A stretch of DNA of 64,000 nt from Pseudomonas sp. G2-4. Its GTDB lineage: Bacteria; Pseudomonadota; Gammaproteobacteria; Pseudomonadales; Pseudomonadaceae. Each line of letters begins with the position of its first letter. Within the stretch, counting starts at the first letter, position 1. The notes below the pieces were generated by a model. The model made no database searches, had not been told where the DNA came from, and was given only the letters and a program-made list of their open reading frames with translations. Made by a program: the position numbers and the translations under genes. Location: contig NZ_CP125957.1 in assembly GCF_030064125.1 (NCBI RefSeq), forward strand, positions 5,326,501 through 5,390,500, read 5' to 3'. Below are positions 7,742 to 16,090 of this stretch, piece by piece.

Positions 7742-9318
7742 TGGACGCTGCTTACGCATCGTGGCGAGGGAGCTTGCTCCCGCTTGGGTGCGCAGCATCC
7801 ACTTGAGGGGACTGCTGCGCAGTCCAGCGGGAGCAAGCTCCCTCGCCACGGGGCATGGCTCAAGTCAGGGGCGTCACTACCGGCGTCGAGCCCACCTCCC
7901 AGCGCCGTCACCAGATCGGCATGGGCACTCAGGCGCGCCGCCTCCACCTGCTGTTGCACCTGTTGCTGCTTGAACAACAGGCTTTGAGCGTTGAGCACGT
8001 TGAGGTAGTCGGTCAGCCCGCGCTGGAACGCCACCAGGGCAATGTCGTAGGTGCGCTGCGCAGCGGCTACCGATTCAGCGGCGAAGACTTGTTGCTTGTC
8101 CATCGACTCACGGCGGATCAACTGGTCGGAAATGCTCTTGAGAGCATTCACCAGTGTCTGGTTGTAGTGAGCCACGGCGATGTCATAGCCGGCCGCAGCC
8201 TCGCCCAACTGTGCACGCAGGCGTCCGCCGTCGAAGATCGGCAACGTGATGGCCGGGCCGACGCTGTAGGTGAGTTTCTTGCCGGTCAGGAACTCCAGCG
8301 GCCCGCCGCCGGTGGCCATGTAGCCGAGGCTGCCCACCAGGTCGACGTTGGGATAAAAACCGGCCCGAGCGACATCGATACCCCGTGCCTGTGCGGCCAC
8401 TTGCCAACGCCCGGCAACCACATCCGGACGCTGGCCAAGCAGTTCGGCGGGCAATGCCGACGGCAGCTTCAAAGGCGCACCGAGGACCAGGGTCGGGCGT
8501 TGCAGAGCTGCGCCCGCTCCTGGCCCCTTGCCCGCCAGCGCCGCCAGTTGATTACGGCTCAAGGCAATGGCTTCATCGAGGGCGTCGAGTTGGCGATGGG
8601 TCTCGGGCAGCGGCGCCTGGGCTTGGCTGACTTCGAAATGGGTGCCGATGCCGCCGGCCAGGCGCTTTTGCGCCAGCTCGAGAATCTGCTCTTGTTGATG
8701 GAGCGTTGCGGCAACGATATCGCGCTGGGCGTGGTGCAACGAAAACTGGATGTAGGTGCGCACGATGTTGTTCTGCAATTCCAGTTGCGCTTGCCGAGCC
8801 TCAGCCACGCTGACGTGAGCCAAGTCGACTGCCCGTTCGCTGGCGTTGCGCTCACGGCCCCAAAGGTCTAGGGCATAGCTCAAGCCTAGACCTGCGTTGT
8901 TGTCCCAGGTGGTGGTGTCAGCCAGTTCGCCAGGACCGTAGAACTGATCGGAGGGCCAGTTGTGGCGCTTGAGGGTCGCTTCACCGTTGATCTGCAGCGA
9001 CTCCCTAGCCTCGGCGACACCGGCCATCGCCTTGGCCTGCCGCACGCGGGCGACGGCCATGGCCAGGCTCGGGCTGCCTTGCATGGCCAAGTCGATCCAA
9101 CGATCCAGTTGCCGATCACCATAGGCGTTCCACCATTGGCGGGTGGGCCAGTGGGCGTCGCGGGCAGCCTCGCGGATCGCTGCATCGGTGGCCAGTTGAT
9201 TGGCCGACAACGCCTCGCCGTGCGGTGCAATGCCCCCCGTGCCGATGCAACCGCTGATGGTTAACGTTAAAAGCCAAACACTGAGAGTCTTCAGCTCTCT
9301 GCTGATGCAACGCGGCAC
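7738..9318 (-). CDS. NodT/OprM-type outer-membrane factor lipoprotein with a REPIN-encoded C-terminal tail
   Basis: Outer-membrane channel of the efflux operon, about 526 residues. The likely start is GTG at 9318, with AGGA 11 bases upstream, giving a lipoprotein signal MPRCISRELKTLSVWLLTL ending in the lipobox TISGC. The body shows the two OEP repeats with long coiled-coil stretches. The ordinary end of the family (about HADLVTALGGGL) is followed by ~50 extra residues, and the last ~38 (from APWRGSLLP to the stop) are a translation of the type II REPIN at 7761-7850. The stop overlaps the FUSC start as ATGA. An upstream ATG at 9417 would translate a different REPIN and is rejected. Confidence 0.85.
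   Translation of the reverse strand: MPRCISRELKTLSVWLLTLTISGCIGTGGIAPHGEALSANQLATDAAIREAARDAHWPTRQWWNAYGDRQLDRWIDLAMQGSPSLAMAVARVRQAKAMAGVAEARESLQINGEATLKRHNWPSDQFYGPGELADTTTWDNNAGLGLSYALDLWGRERNASERAVDLAHVSVAEARQAQLELQNNIVRTYIQFSLHHAQRDIVAATLHQQEQILELAQKRLAGGIGTHFEVSQAQAPLPETHRQLDALDEAIALSRNQLAALAGKGPGAGAALQRPTLVLGAPLKLPSALPAELLGQRPDVVAGRWQVAAQARGIDVARAGFYPNVDLVGSLGYMATGGGPLEFLTGKKLTYSVGPAITLPIFDGGRLRAQLGEAAAGYDIAVAHYNQTLVNALKSISDQLIRRESMDKQQVFAAESVAAAQRTYDIALVAFQRGLTDYLNVLNAQSLLFKQQQVQQQVEAARLSAHADLVTALGGGLDAGSDAPDLSHAPWRGSLLPLDCAAVPSSGCCAPKREQAPSPRCVSSVQ
7761..7850. repeat. REPIN (type II) inside the 3' coding end of the outer-membrane factor gene
   Basis: Inverted REP units GTGGCGAGGGAGCTTGCTCC and complement, separated by ~35 bp. 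Unlike the other REPINs here, it is enclosed within an open reading frame, 20 bases before the FUSC start codon. Confidence 0.93.
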
Positions 9319-9381
9319 TGGCGCAAAATTCCTGAGAGGGGGGCATGACGACGAGGATGGCTGCTTGTTAATGCAAAACTT

Positions 9382-9470
9382 GTGGGAGCGAGCTTGCTCG
9401 CGATGGCGTCCGAACATTCACCGAAAATGTTGAATGTGATGGCCTCATCGCGAGCAAGCTCGCTCCCACA
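9382..9470. repeat. REPIN (type I) upstream of the efflux operon
   Basis: GTGGGAGCGAGCTTGCTCGC and its inverted copy. It occupies much of the 319-bp gap between the divergent outer-membrane factor and LysR genes. The rest of that gap (9473-9637) is AT-richer and presumably holds the two promoters and LysR sites; I see no clear -35/-10 pair there. Confidence 0.93.
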
Positions 9471-9637
9471 GGTAAGGCCCGCTCCTGCTTTGGCAGCAAT
9501 TCTAGGCATCGCCCTCCCCGGCGATAAGCCGACCTTTCTGTGAATCTTTGTTACCGTTAACGCGATAATCCATTAGTCGGGGTCCCGCAACTCTGTAACT
9601 TCATGTCACAATTTGCCACCTCCAAAGAGAGCCCTTC

Positions 9638-10606
9638 ATGGACACTTTGCAAAACATGCGCGCGTTCAGCTGCGTCGCCGAAGCGGGCAGCTTCACCGCC
9701 GCTGCCCAGCAGCTCGATACCACGACAGCCAACGTCTCGCGCGCGGTTTCCAATCTGGAAGCCCATCTGCAAACCCGCCTGCTCAACCGCACCACCCGCC
9801 GCATTGCCCTGACCGAGGCTGGTAAACGCTACTTGCTGCGCTGCGAGCAGATCCTGGCGTATGTCGAGGAAGCCGAAGCCGAGGCCAGCGATGCCCATGC
9901 ACGCCCTGCCGGGCAATTGAAGGTGCATACCATGACCGGTATCGGCCAGCATTTCGTGATCGACGCCATCGCCCGTTATCGCAAGACCCATCCAGACGTG
10001 ACGTTCGACCTGACCCTGGCCAACCGCGTACCAGACATCCTCGACGAGGGTTACGACGTTTCCATCGTGCTCGCCAGCGAGTTGCCGGATTCGGGTTTCG
10101 TTTCCCAGCGCCTGGGCATCACCTACAGCATCGTCTGCGCTTCGCCTGCCTACGTGAAAGCCAGCGGCTGCCCGCAAACACCCAGCGACCTGCTCAACCA
10201 CGCCTGCCTGCGCCTGGTCAGCCCGGTCATTCCGCTGGAAAAATGGGTGTTCGACGGCCCGGAAGGCCAGGAAATGGTCACCATCAACAGCTCACCGTTT
10301 TTGGTGAACTCCGCCGATGCCATGAAAACCGCGATCACCAGCGGCATGGGCGTGGGCGTATTGCCGGTGTACGCCGCCATCGAAGGCCTGCGCAACGGCA
10401 CGCTGGTGCGGGTCATGCCCAACTACCGCTCCCAGGAACTGAACCTCTACGCCATCTACCCTTCGCGCCAATACCTGGATGCGAAAATCAAGACCTGGGT
10501 CGAGTACCTGCGCGGTTCGCTGCCGGAGATCCTGGCGGCGCACCAGTCCGAGCTGACGGCTTATGAGTTGAGTGGAAGCCTGGCGGGTGCACGGGCAGCG
10601 AACTGA
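9638..10606 (+). CDS. LysR-family transcriptional regulator
   Basis: 322 residues. N-terminal winged helix-turn-helix typical of LTTRs (FSCVAEAGSFTAAAQQL...TTANVSRAVSNLE, about residues 10-45), followed by LNRTTRRIALTEAG and a periplasmic-binding-protein-like effector domain (from about residue 92). It is transcribed divergently from the FUSC efflux operon, the same arrangement as AaeR with aaeXAB, so it probably controls that operon in response to an exported compound. The ATG at 9638 has AAAGAGAG upstream. The ligand cannot be predicted. Confidence 0.93.
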   Translation: MDTLQNMRAFSCVAEAGSFTAAAQQLDTTTANVSRAVSNLEAHLQTRLLNRTTRRIALTEAGKRYLLRCEQILAYVEEAEAEASDAHARPAGQLKVHTMTGIGQHFVIDAIARYRKTHPDVTFDLTLANRVPDILDEGYDVSIVLASELPDSGFVSQRLGITYSIVCASPAYVKASGCPQTPSDLLNHACLRLVSPVIPLEKWVFDGPEGQEMVTINSSPFLVNSADAMKTAITSGMGVGVLPVYAAIEGLRNGTLVRVMPNYRSQELNLYAIYPSRQYLDAKIKTWVEYLRGSLPEILAAHQSELTAYELSGSLAGARAAN

Positions 10607-10634
10607 AGTCGCCGCCGTGGGCCACGGATGATGT

Positions 10635-10892
10635 TCAGCGCTTGCCCATCGAACGCCGCGTGCCTGGAGGCGCGGCACCCGGGGTCTTGGTATGGCCGTT
10701 CTTCGCGCCGTTCTTGTACCAAGGCTGCTGGCCGGCCTCTTTGGCCGCGGCCAGTTCACCGGGTTTGAACGGGAATTTGAAGGTCGGGATCGCCGCTTTG
10801 ACGTTCTCGGCGCTGGAGACATCGCTGTCGGGCAGGTCGGCCTGTTCGCCGTTCGGACGTTCGTCCACGGGCGAGGGTGTTGGGGAAGTCAT
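10635..10892 (-). CDS. Small conserved-looking hypothetical protein
   Basis: 85 residues, hydrophilic, with no membrane segment or signal. The N-terminal third is acidic and Pro/Ser-rich (probably disordered); the middle has FKFPFKPGELAAAKEAGQQPW; the end is basic (GTRRSMGKR). The ATG at 10892 is preceded by GGAGCTTT. It converges on the LysR gene and diverges from the RND operon. I do not recognise a characterised family. Confidence 0.6.
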   Translation of the reverse strand: MTSPTPSPVDERPNGEQADLPDSDVSSAENVKAAIPTFKFPFKPGELAAAKEAGQQPWYKNGAKNGHTKTPGAAPPGTRRSMGKR

Positions 10893-11028
10893 GTAAAGCT
10901 CCGGGTAATGCGGACAAGTCGGGCCCGGAGAGCGAGCCGCGAAAGGCGGCAGTATACCTGCCCGATACCGGCGCGCGTTGAGCAGATTCGATCAGCGCCG
11001 CCACTCGTCCGACAGTCATTCGGGACAA

Positions 11029-11048
11029 AACTGACAAGCCTGTCAGTT
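11029..11048. promoter_or_regulatory. Perfect palindrome upstream of the RND operon, likely regulator site
   Basis: AACTGACA-AGCC-TGTCAGTT is an exact inverted repeat with 8-base arms. It lies ~81 bases before the adaptor ATG and just upstream of a TATATA (-10-like) box at 11080-11085 that lacks a good -35. This layout suits activation by an OmpR-family regulator such as the one encoded in the same operon. Confidence 0.5.
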
Positions 11049-11129
11049 AGGCGTCACCTTCCTGACCGCCTCGCAACGCTATATAAGAACGATAGAAATC
11101 CCTTCGTCCTGAACCGGCCTCTCACATCC

Positions 11130-12287
11130 ATGCACATCCAGAAAAAAACCGTCCTGCTCGTCGCGCTCCTGGTCGCCCTGGCGGCCCTCGTCCTCTGGTA
11201 TGTCATGAAGCCTGCCACCGCCAAATCCGCTGCGCCCGCCGCTGTTCCGGTACGGGTTGTCAGCGTCGTGCAAAAGGATGTGCCGCGCTTTGCCAGTGGC
11301 ATCGGTACCGTCCTGTCGCTGCACAGCGTGGTGATCCGCCCGCAGATCGACGGCATCCTCACCAGGCTGCTGGTCAAGGAAGGGCAACTGGTCAAGAAGG
11401 GTGACCTGCTGGCGACCATCGACGACCGTTCCATCCGCGCCAGCCTCGACCAGGCCCGGGCCCAGCTCGGCGAGAGCCAGGCGCAACTGGCGGTGGCCCA
11501 GGTCAATCTCAAGCGCTACAAATTACTCAGTGTCGACGACGGCGTATCGAAGCAGACCTACGACCAGCAACAGGCGCTGGTCAATCAGCTCAAGGCCACC
11601 GCCCAGGGCAATCAGGCGGCCATCGATTCGGCGCAGGTGCAGTTGTCCTACACCCAGATCCGCTCCCCGGTGAGCGGTCGCGTTGGCATTCGCAACGTGG
11701 ACAAAGGCAATTTCCTGCGCACCAGCGACACCGAAGGCCTGTTCACCGTGACCCAGATCGACCCGATCGCGGTGGAGTTCTCCCTGCCCCAGCAAATGCT
11801 GCCCACCCTGCAACGGTTGATCGCCGCGCCCGAGCAAGCCTTGGTCAAGGCTTACATCGGTACCGATGGCACCACCGGGGATATGCTCGGTGAGGGTCGG
11901 TTGAGCCTCATCGATAACCAGATCAACGCCAACACTGGAACCCTGCGGGCCAAGGCTGAATTCCCCAACGCCGCGCAACGGCTGTGGCCAGGACAGCTGG
12001 TGACCCTGAAGATCCAGACCGCGCTCGATAAAGATGCCCTGGTGGTTCCACCCACCGTGGTCCAACGGGGCCTGGAGCAACACTTCGTCTATCGGGTCAA
12101 GGGCGACAAAGTCGAGAGTGTGCCGGTGGTGATGGTTTACCAGGACAGCGACATGCACATCATCAAAGGTGTGAACGCCGGTGATCAACTGGTGAGTGAC
12201 GGCCAGTCACGGCTCAAGCCGGGCACCAGCATCCAGGTACTCAGTGATCCGCCGGCCCTGGCCAAGTCTTCGGAGCCGCAGCCATGA
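11130..12287 (+). CDS. RND efflux periplasmic adaptor
   Basis: 385 residues, MdtA/MexJ-like. N-terminal hydrophobic segment (VLLVALLVALAALVLWYV) with no clear lipobox Cys, so probably inner-membrane anchored. Lipoyl halves flank a short alpha-hairpin (GILTRLLVKEGQLVKKGDLLATID... YTQIRSPVSGRVGIRNVDKGNF), followed by beta-barrel and membrane-proximal domains. The stop overlaps the permease start as ATGA (12284-12287), so the two are translationally coupled. The frame is open back to 10692, but the ATG at 11130 with the hydrophobic N-terminus is the natural start. Confidence 0.92.
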   Translation: MHIQKKTVLLVALLVALAALVLWYVMKPATAKSAAPAAVPVRVVSVVQKDVPRFASGIGTVLSLHSVVIRPQIDGILTRLLVKEGQLVKKGDLLATIDDRSIRASLDQARAQLGESQAQLAVAQVNLKRYKLLSVDDGVSKQTYDQQQALVNQLKATAQGNQAAIDSAQVQLSYTQIRSPVSGRVGIRNVDKGNFLRTSDTEGLFTVTQIDPIAVEFSLPQQMLPTLQRLIAAPEQALVKAYIGTDGTTGDMLGEGRLSLIDNQINANTGTLRAKAEFPNAAQRLWPGQLVTLKIQTALDKDALVVPPTVVQRGLEQHFVYRVKGDKVESVPVVMVYQDSDMHIIKGVNAGDQLVSDGQSRLKPGTSIQVLSDPPALAKSSEPQP

Positions 12288-15200
12288 AGGGCCGCGGTTC
12301 GGTGTCAGCGTGGTGCATCGACCATCCCATCGCCACGGTGCTGCTGACGTTTGCCTTGGTACTGCTGGGATTCATCGCCTTTCCCAAACTGCCGGTCGCG
12401 CCATTGCCGGAGGCGGAATTCCCGACCATCCAGGTCAACGCCCAATTGCCCGGCGCCAGCCCCGAAACCATGGCTTCGTCGGTGGCGACCCCGCTGGAGG
12501 TGCAATTCAGCGCCATCCCCGGCGTCACCCAGATGACCTCCACCAGCGCCTTGGGCTCCACCAACCTGATCCTGCAGTTCAGCCTCGACAAAAGCATCGA
12601 CACCGCGGCCCAGGAAGTACAGGCAGCCATCAACACCGCCGCCGGCAAACTGCCCAACGACATGCCAAACCTGCCCACCTGGCGAAAGGTCAACCCGGCC
12701 GATAGCCCGGTGCTGATCCTCAGCATCAGCTCCAGCCTGATGCCTGGCACCGAACTGAGCGACTACGTCGAAACCCTGCTGGCGCGTCAGATCAGCCAGA
12801 TCGACGGCGTAGGACAAATCTATATCACCGGCCAGCAGCGTCCGGCGATCCGTGTCCAGGCCTCGGCTGACCGACTCGCCGCCATCGGCCTGACCCTGGC
12901 CGACATTCGCGTGGCCCTCCAGCAAGCCAGCCTCAACCTGGCCAAGGGCGCCCTGTACGGCGAATCGAGTGTTTCCACCCTGTCCACCAACGACCAGTTG
13001 TTCCAGCCGGAGGAGTACGGTGAGTTGATCGTGTCCTACAAGGATGGCGCACCGGTTTACCTCAAGGACATCGCCAAGGTCGTCAACGGTTCGGAAAACG
13101 CCTACGTCCAGGCCTGGTCCGACAACGAGCCGGGGGTCAACCTGGTGATCTTCCGGCAACCGGGGGCGAACATCGTCGAGACCGTCGACCGCATCCAGGC
13201 CGCCTTGCCGACACTGCAAGCCATGTTGCCCGCCGCCGTGCAGGTCAAGGTGCTGATCGACCGTACCCAGACCATCCGTGCCTCGCTGCATGAGGTGGAA
13301 ATCACCTTGCTGATCGCCGTGCTGCTGGTGGTGGCGGTGATGGCCCTGTTCCTGCGCCAGTTGTCGGCGACCCTGATTGTCTCGGCGGTGCTGGGCGTGT
13401 CGCTGACCGCCAGTTTCGCCCTGATGTACGTGATGGGCTTCAGCCTGAACAACCTGACCCTGGTGGCGATCGTCATCTCGGTGGGGTTCGTGGTGGACGA
13501 CGCGATTGTGGTGGTGGAGAACATCCACCGGCACCTGGAGGCCGGCGACGGCATGCGTGAGGCGGCGATCAAGGGCGCCGGCGAAATCGGGTTTACGGTG
13601 ATGTCCATCAGCTTCTCGCTGATCGCCGCGTTCATTCCCTTGCTGTTCATGGGCGGCGTGGTCGGACGTCTGTTCAAGGAGTTTGCCCTGACCGCCACCT
13701 CGACCATCCTGATTTCGGTGGTGGTGTCCCTGACCCTGGCGCCGACATTGGCCGCGCTGTTCATGCGCGCCCCGGTGCATCATGCGCACACCAAGGCGGG
13801 GTTCGGCGAGCGTCTGCTGGGCTGGTATGAGCGGGGCCTGCTTCGGGCGCTGGCTCATCAGAAGCTGATGATCGGCGTGTTCGGCCTGACCCTGGCGCTG
13901 GCCGTGGTGGGCTACGTGTTCATCCCCAAGGGGTTCTTCCCGGTGCAGGACACCGGCCTGGTGCTGGGCACCAGCGAAGCCGCCGCCGATGTGTCATTCC
14001 CGGACATGGTGGCCAAGCACAAGGCCCTTGCCGAAATCGTTGCCGCCGACCCGGCAGTGCAGACCTTTTCCCATTCCGTCGGCGTCTCGGGCAACAACCA
14101 GACCATCGCCAACGGCCGCTTCTGGATCGCCCTCAAGCCTCGGGGCGAGCGTGACGTGTCGGCCAGCGAGTTCATCGACCGGATCCGCCCAAAACTGCTG
14201 AAAATCCCCGGCGTGGTGCTCTACCTCAGGGCCGGGCAGGACATCAACCTCAGCTCCGGCCCCAGCCGCGCCCAGTATCAATACGTGCTCAAGAGCAACG
14301 ACGGGCCGACGCTCAACACCTGGACGCAAAAACTCACCGACAAGTTGCGGGGCAACCCGGCGTTCCGCGATATCTCCAACGACCTGCAACTGGGCGGCAG
14401 CATCACCCACATCAACATCGACCGCAGCGCGGCTGCGCGCTTCGGCCTCACCGCCAGCGATGTCGACCAGGCCCTGTACGACGCCTTCGGCCAACGGCAG
14501 ATCAATGAATTCCAGACCGAGACCAACCAATACAACGTGATCCTGGAACTCGACACCGCGCAACGGGGCAAGGCCGAAAGCCTGGCGTATTTCTACCTGC
14601 GCTCGCCCTTGAGTGGGGAGATGGTGCCGCTCTCGGCCCTGGCCCGCTTCGACGCACCGAGCAGCGGCCCGCTGTCCATTGCCCACGACGGTATGTTCCC
14701 GGCCGCCAACCTGTCGTTCAACCTGGCGCCTGGCGTGGCCTTGGGAGACGCGGTGCGCATGCTCGACCAGGCCAAGAACGAGATCGGCATGCCGACTGCC
14801 ATCGCCGGTAATTTCCAGGGCGCCGCCCAGGCGTTCCAGAGTTCCCTGGCCAGCCAGCCATGGCTGATCCTTGCGGCGTTGGTGGCGGTGTACATCATTC
14901 TCGGCGTGCTCTACGAGAGCTTCGTGCATCCATTGACGATCATCTCCACCTTGCCCTCAGCCGGCCTCGGCGCGCTGATCATGCTCTGGCTGTTGGGCAA
15001 GGATTTTTCAATCATGGCGCTGATCGGGCTGGTACTGCTGATCGGGATCGTCAAGAAAAACGGCATCCTGATGATCGACTTCGCCCTCGACGCCCAGCGC
15101 AATAGCGGGCTGTCGCCCCAGGAAGCGATTTTCCAGGCGTGCCTGACAAGGTTCCGCCCCATCATCATGACAACACTGGCCGCCCTGCTCGGTGCCCTGC

Positions 15201-15397
15201 CGCTGATGCTTGGCTACGGCCCCGGCGCGGAATTGCGCCAGCCCTTGGGCATCGCGGTGGTGGGCGGCCTGTTGGTGAGCCAGGCGCTGACGCTGTTCAC
15301 CACGCCGATCATATACTTGTGGCTTGAGCGACTGTTTCATCGGCCCGTCCATTCGCCAGAATCTGCGCCGACGACGGCACAGACGTCCACAAACTGA
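12284..15397 (+). CDS. RND (HAE1-type) efflux permease
   Basis: 1,037 residues, full family length, with 12 membrane helices and two large periplasmic loops. The proton-relay pair is present as Asp405-Asp406 in GFVVDDAIVVVENIHR (AcrB Asp407/408 equivalents), with the matching lysine at about 924-925 in LIGIVKKNGILMIDFA. Sequence blocks resemble MdtB/MuxB-type pumps, but only one permease is present, unlike the MdtBC/MuxBC pairs. No outer-membrane factor is in this operon. Coupled to the adaptor gene by an ATGA overlap and followed 9 bases later by a response regulator. Confidence 0.95.
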   Translation: MKGRGSVSAWCIDHPIATVLLTFALVLLGFIAFPKLPVAPLPEAEFPTIQVNAQLPGASPETMASSVATPLEVQFSAIPGVTQMTSTSALGSTNLILQFSLDKSIDTAAQEVQAAINTAAGKLPNDMPNLPTWRKVNPADSPVLILSISSSLMPGTELSDYVETLLARQISQIDGVGQIYITGQQRPAIRVQASADRLAAIGLTLADIRVALQQASLNLAKGALYGESSVSTLSTNDQLFQPEEYGELIVSYKDGAPVYLKDIAKVVNGSENAYVQAWSDNEPGVNLVIFRQPGANIVETVDRIQAALPTLQAMLPAAVQVKVLIDRTQTIRASLHEVEITLLIAVLLVVAVMALFLRQLSATLIVSAVLGVSLTASFALMYVMGFSLNNLTLVAIVISVGFVVDDAIVVVENIHRHLEAGDGMREAAIKGAGEIGFTVMSISFSLIAAFIPLLFMGGVVGRLFKEFALTATSTILISVVVSLTLAPTLAALFMRAPVHHAHTKAGFGERLLGWYERGLLRALAHQKLMIGVFGLTLALAVVGYVFIPKGFFPVQDTGLVLGTSEAAADVSFPDMVAKHKALAEIVAADPAVQTFSHSVGVSGNNQTIANGRFWIALKPRGERDVSASEFIDRIRPKLLKIPGVVLYLRAGQDINLSSGPSRAQYQYVLKSNDGPTLNTWTQKLTDKLRGNPAFRDISNDLQLGGSITHINIDRSAAARFGLTASDVDQALYDAFGQRQINEFQTETNQYNVILELDTAQRGKAESLAYFYLRSPLSGEMVPLSALARFDAPSSGPLSIAHDGMFPAANLSFNLAPGVALGDAVRMLDQAKNEIGMPTAIAGNFQGAAQAFQSSLASQPWLILAALVAVYIILGVLYESFVHPLTIISTLPSAGLGALIMLWLLGKDFSIMALIGLVLLIGIVKKNGILMIDFALDAQRNSGLSPQEAIFQACLTRFRPIIMTTLAALLGALPLMLGYGPGAELRQPLGIAVVGGLLVSQALTLFTTPIIYLWLERLFHRPVHSPESAPTTAQTSTN

Positions 15398-15406
15398 GGC
15401 GGGGCC

Positions 15407-16090
15407 ATGCGCGTTCTGATCATCGAAGACGAAGAAAAAACCGCGGACTACCTGCATCGCGGCCTGACCGAACAGGGCTACGCCGTGGACGTCGCGCCGG
15501 ACGGCATCGAGGGGTTGCACCTGGCCCTGGAAACCGACTACGCCGTGATCGTGCTCGATGTGATGCTGCCAGGGCTGGACGGTTTCGGCGTGCTACGGGC
15601 CCTGCGTGCCCGCAAGCAGACACCGGTGATCATGCTCACGGCCCGTGAGCGGGTCGAAGACCGCATCAAGGGCCTGCGCGACGGCGCCGACGACTACCTG
15701 GGCAAGCCCTTCTCCTTTCTGGAACTGGTGGCCCGCCTGCAAGCCCTTACCCGCCGCAGTGGCGGCCATGAACCGGTGCAAGTGAGCATCGCCGACCTGT
15801 GGATCGACCTGATCAGCCGCAAGGCCACTCGCGCGGGTCAACGCCTGGACCTGACGGCCAAGGAGTTTTCCCTGCTCAGCGTCCTGGCCCGTCGCCAAGG
15901 CGAAATCCTCTCGAAAACCGCCATCGCCGAAATGGTCTGGGACATCAACTTCGACAGCGATGCCAACGTGGTGGAAGTGGCGATCAAACGCCTGCGGGCC
16001 AAGCTCGATGGGCCGTTCGAGCAAAAGCTGCTGCACACCATCCGCGGGATGGGCTATGTGCTGGAGAGTCGAAGCAATGACCTTCCCTAA
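15407..16090 (+). CDS. OmpR-family response regulator of the RND operon
   Basis: 227 residues. Receiver domain with acidic pocket E7-D8, phosphoacceptor D51 in LDVMLPG, T78 and K100 (GKPF); C-terminal winged helix (LDLTAKEFSLLSVLARRQGEILSK..., NVVEVAIKRLRAKLD, TIRGMGYVLE). It groups by eye with the CusR/CopR/IrlR metal-type regulators, though the true signal is unknown. It follows the permease by 9 bases and overlaps the kinase by 14 bases, so pump and sensor form one transcription unit and probably autoregulate. Confidence 0.94.
   Translation: MRVLIIEDEEKTADYLHRGLTEQGYAVDVAPDGIEGLHLALETDYAVIVLDVMLPGLDGFGVLRALRARKQTPVIMLTARERVEDRIKGLRDGADDYLGKPFSFLELVARLQALTRRSGGHEPVQVSIADLWIDLISRKATRAGQRLDLTAKEFSLLSVLARRQGEILSKTAIAEMVWDINFDSDANVVEVAIKRLRAKLDGPFEQKLLHTIRGMGYVLESRSNDLP

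Noticed and set aside
7742..7849. N-terminal extension of the FUSC protein (MARELAPAG...)
   Set aside because: It is the translation of a REP unit; the same peptide appears at other REPINs in the window.
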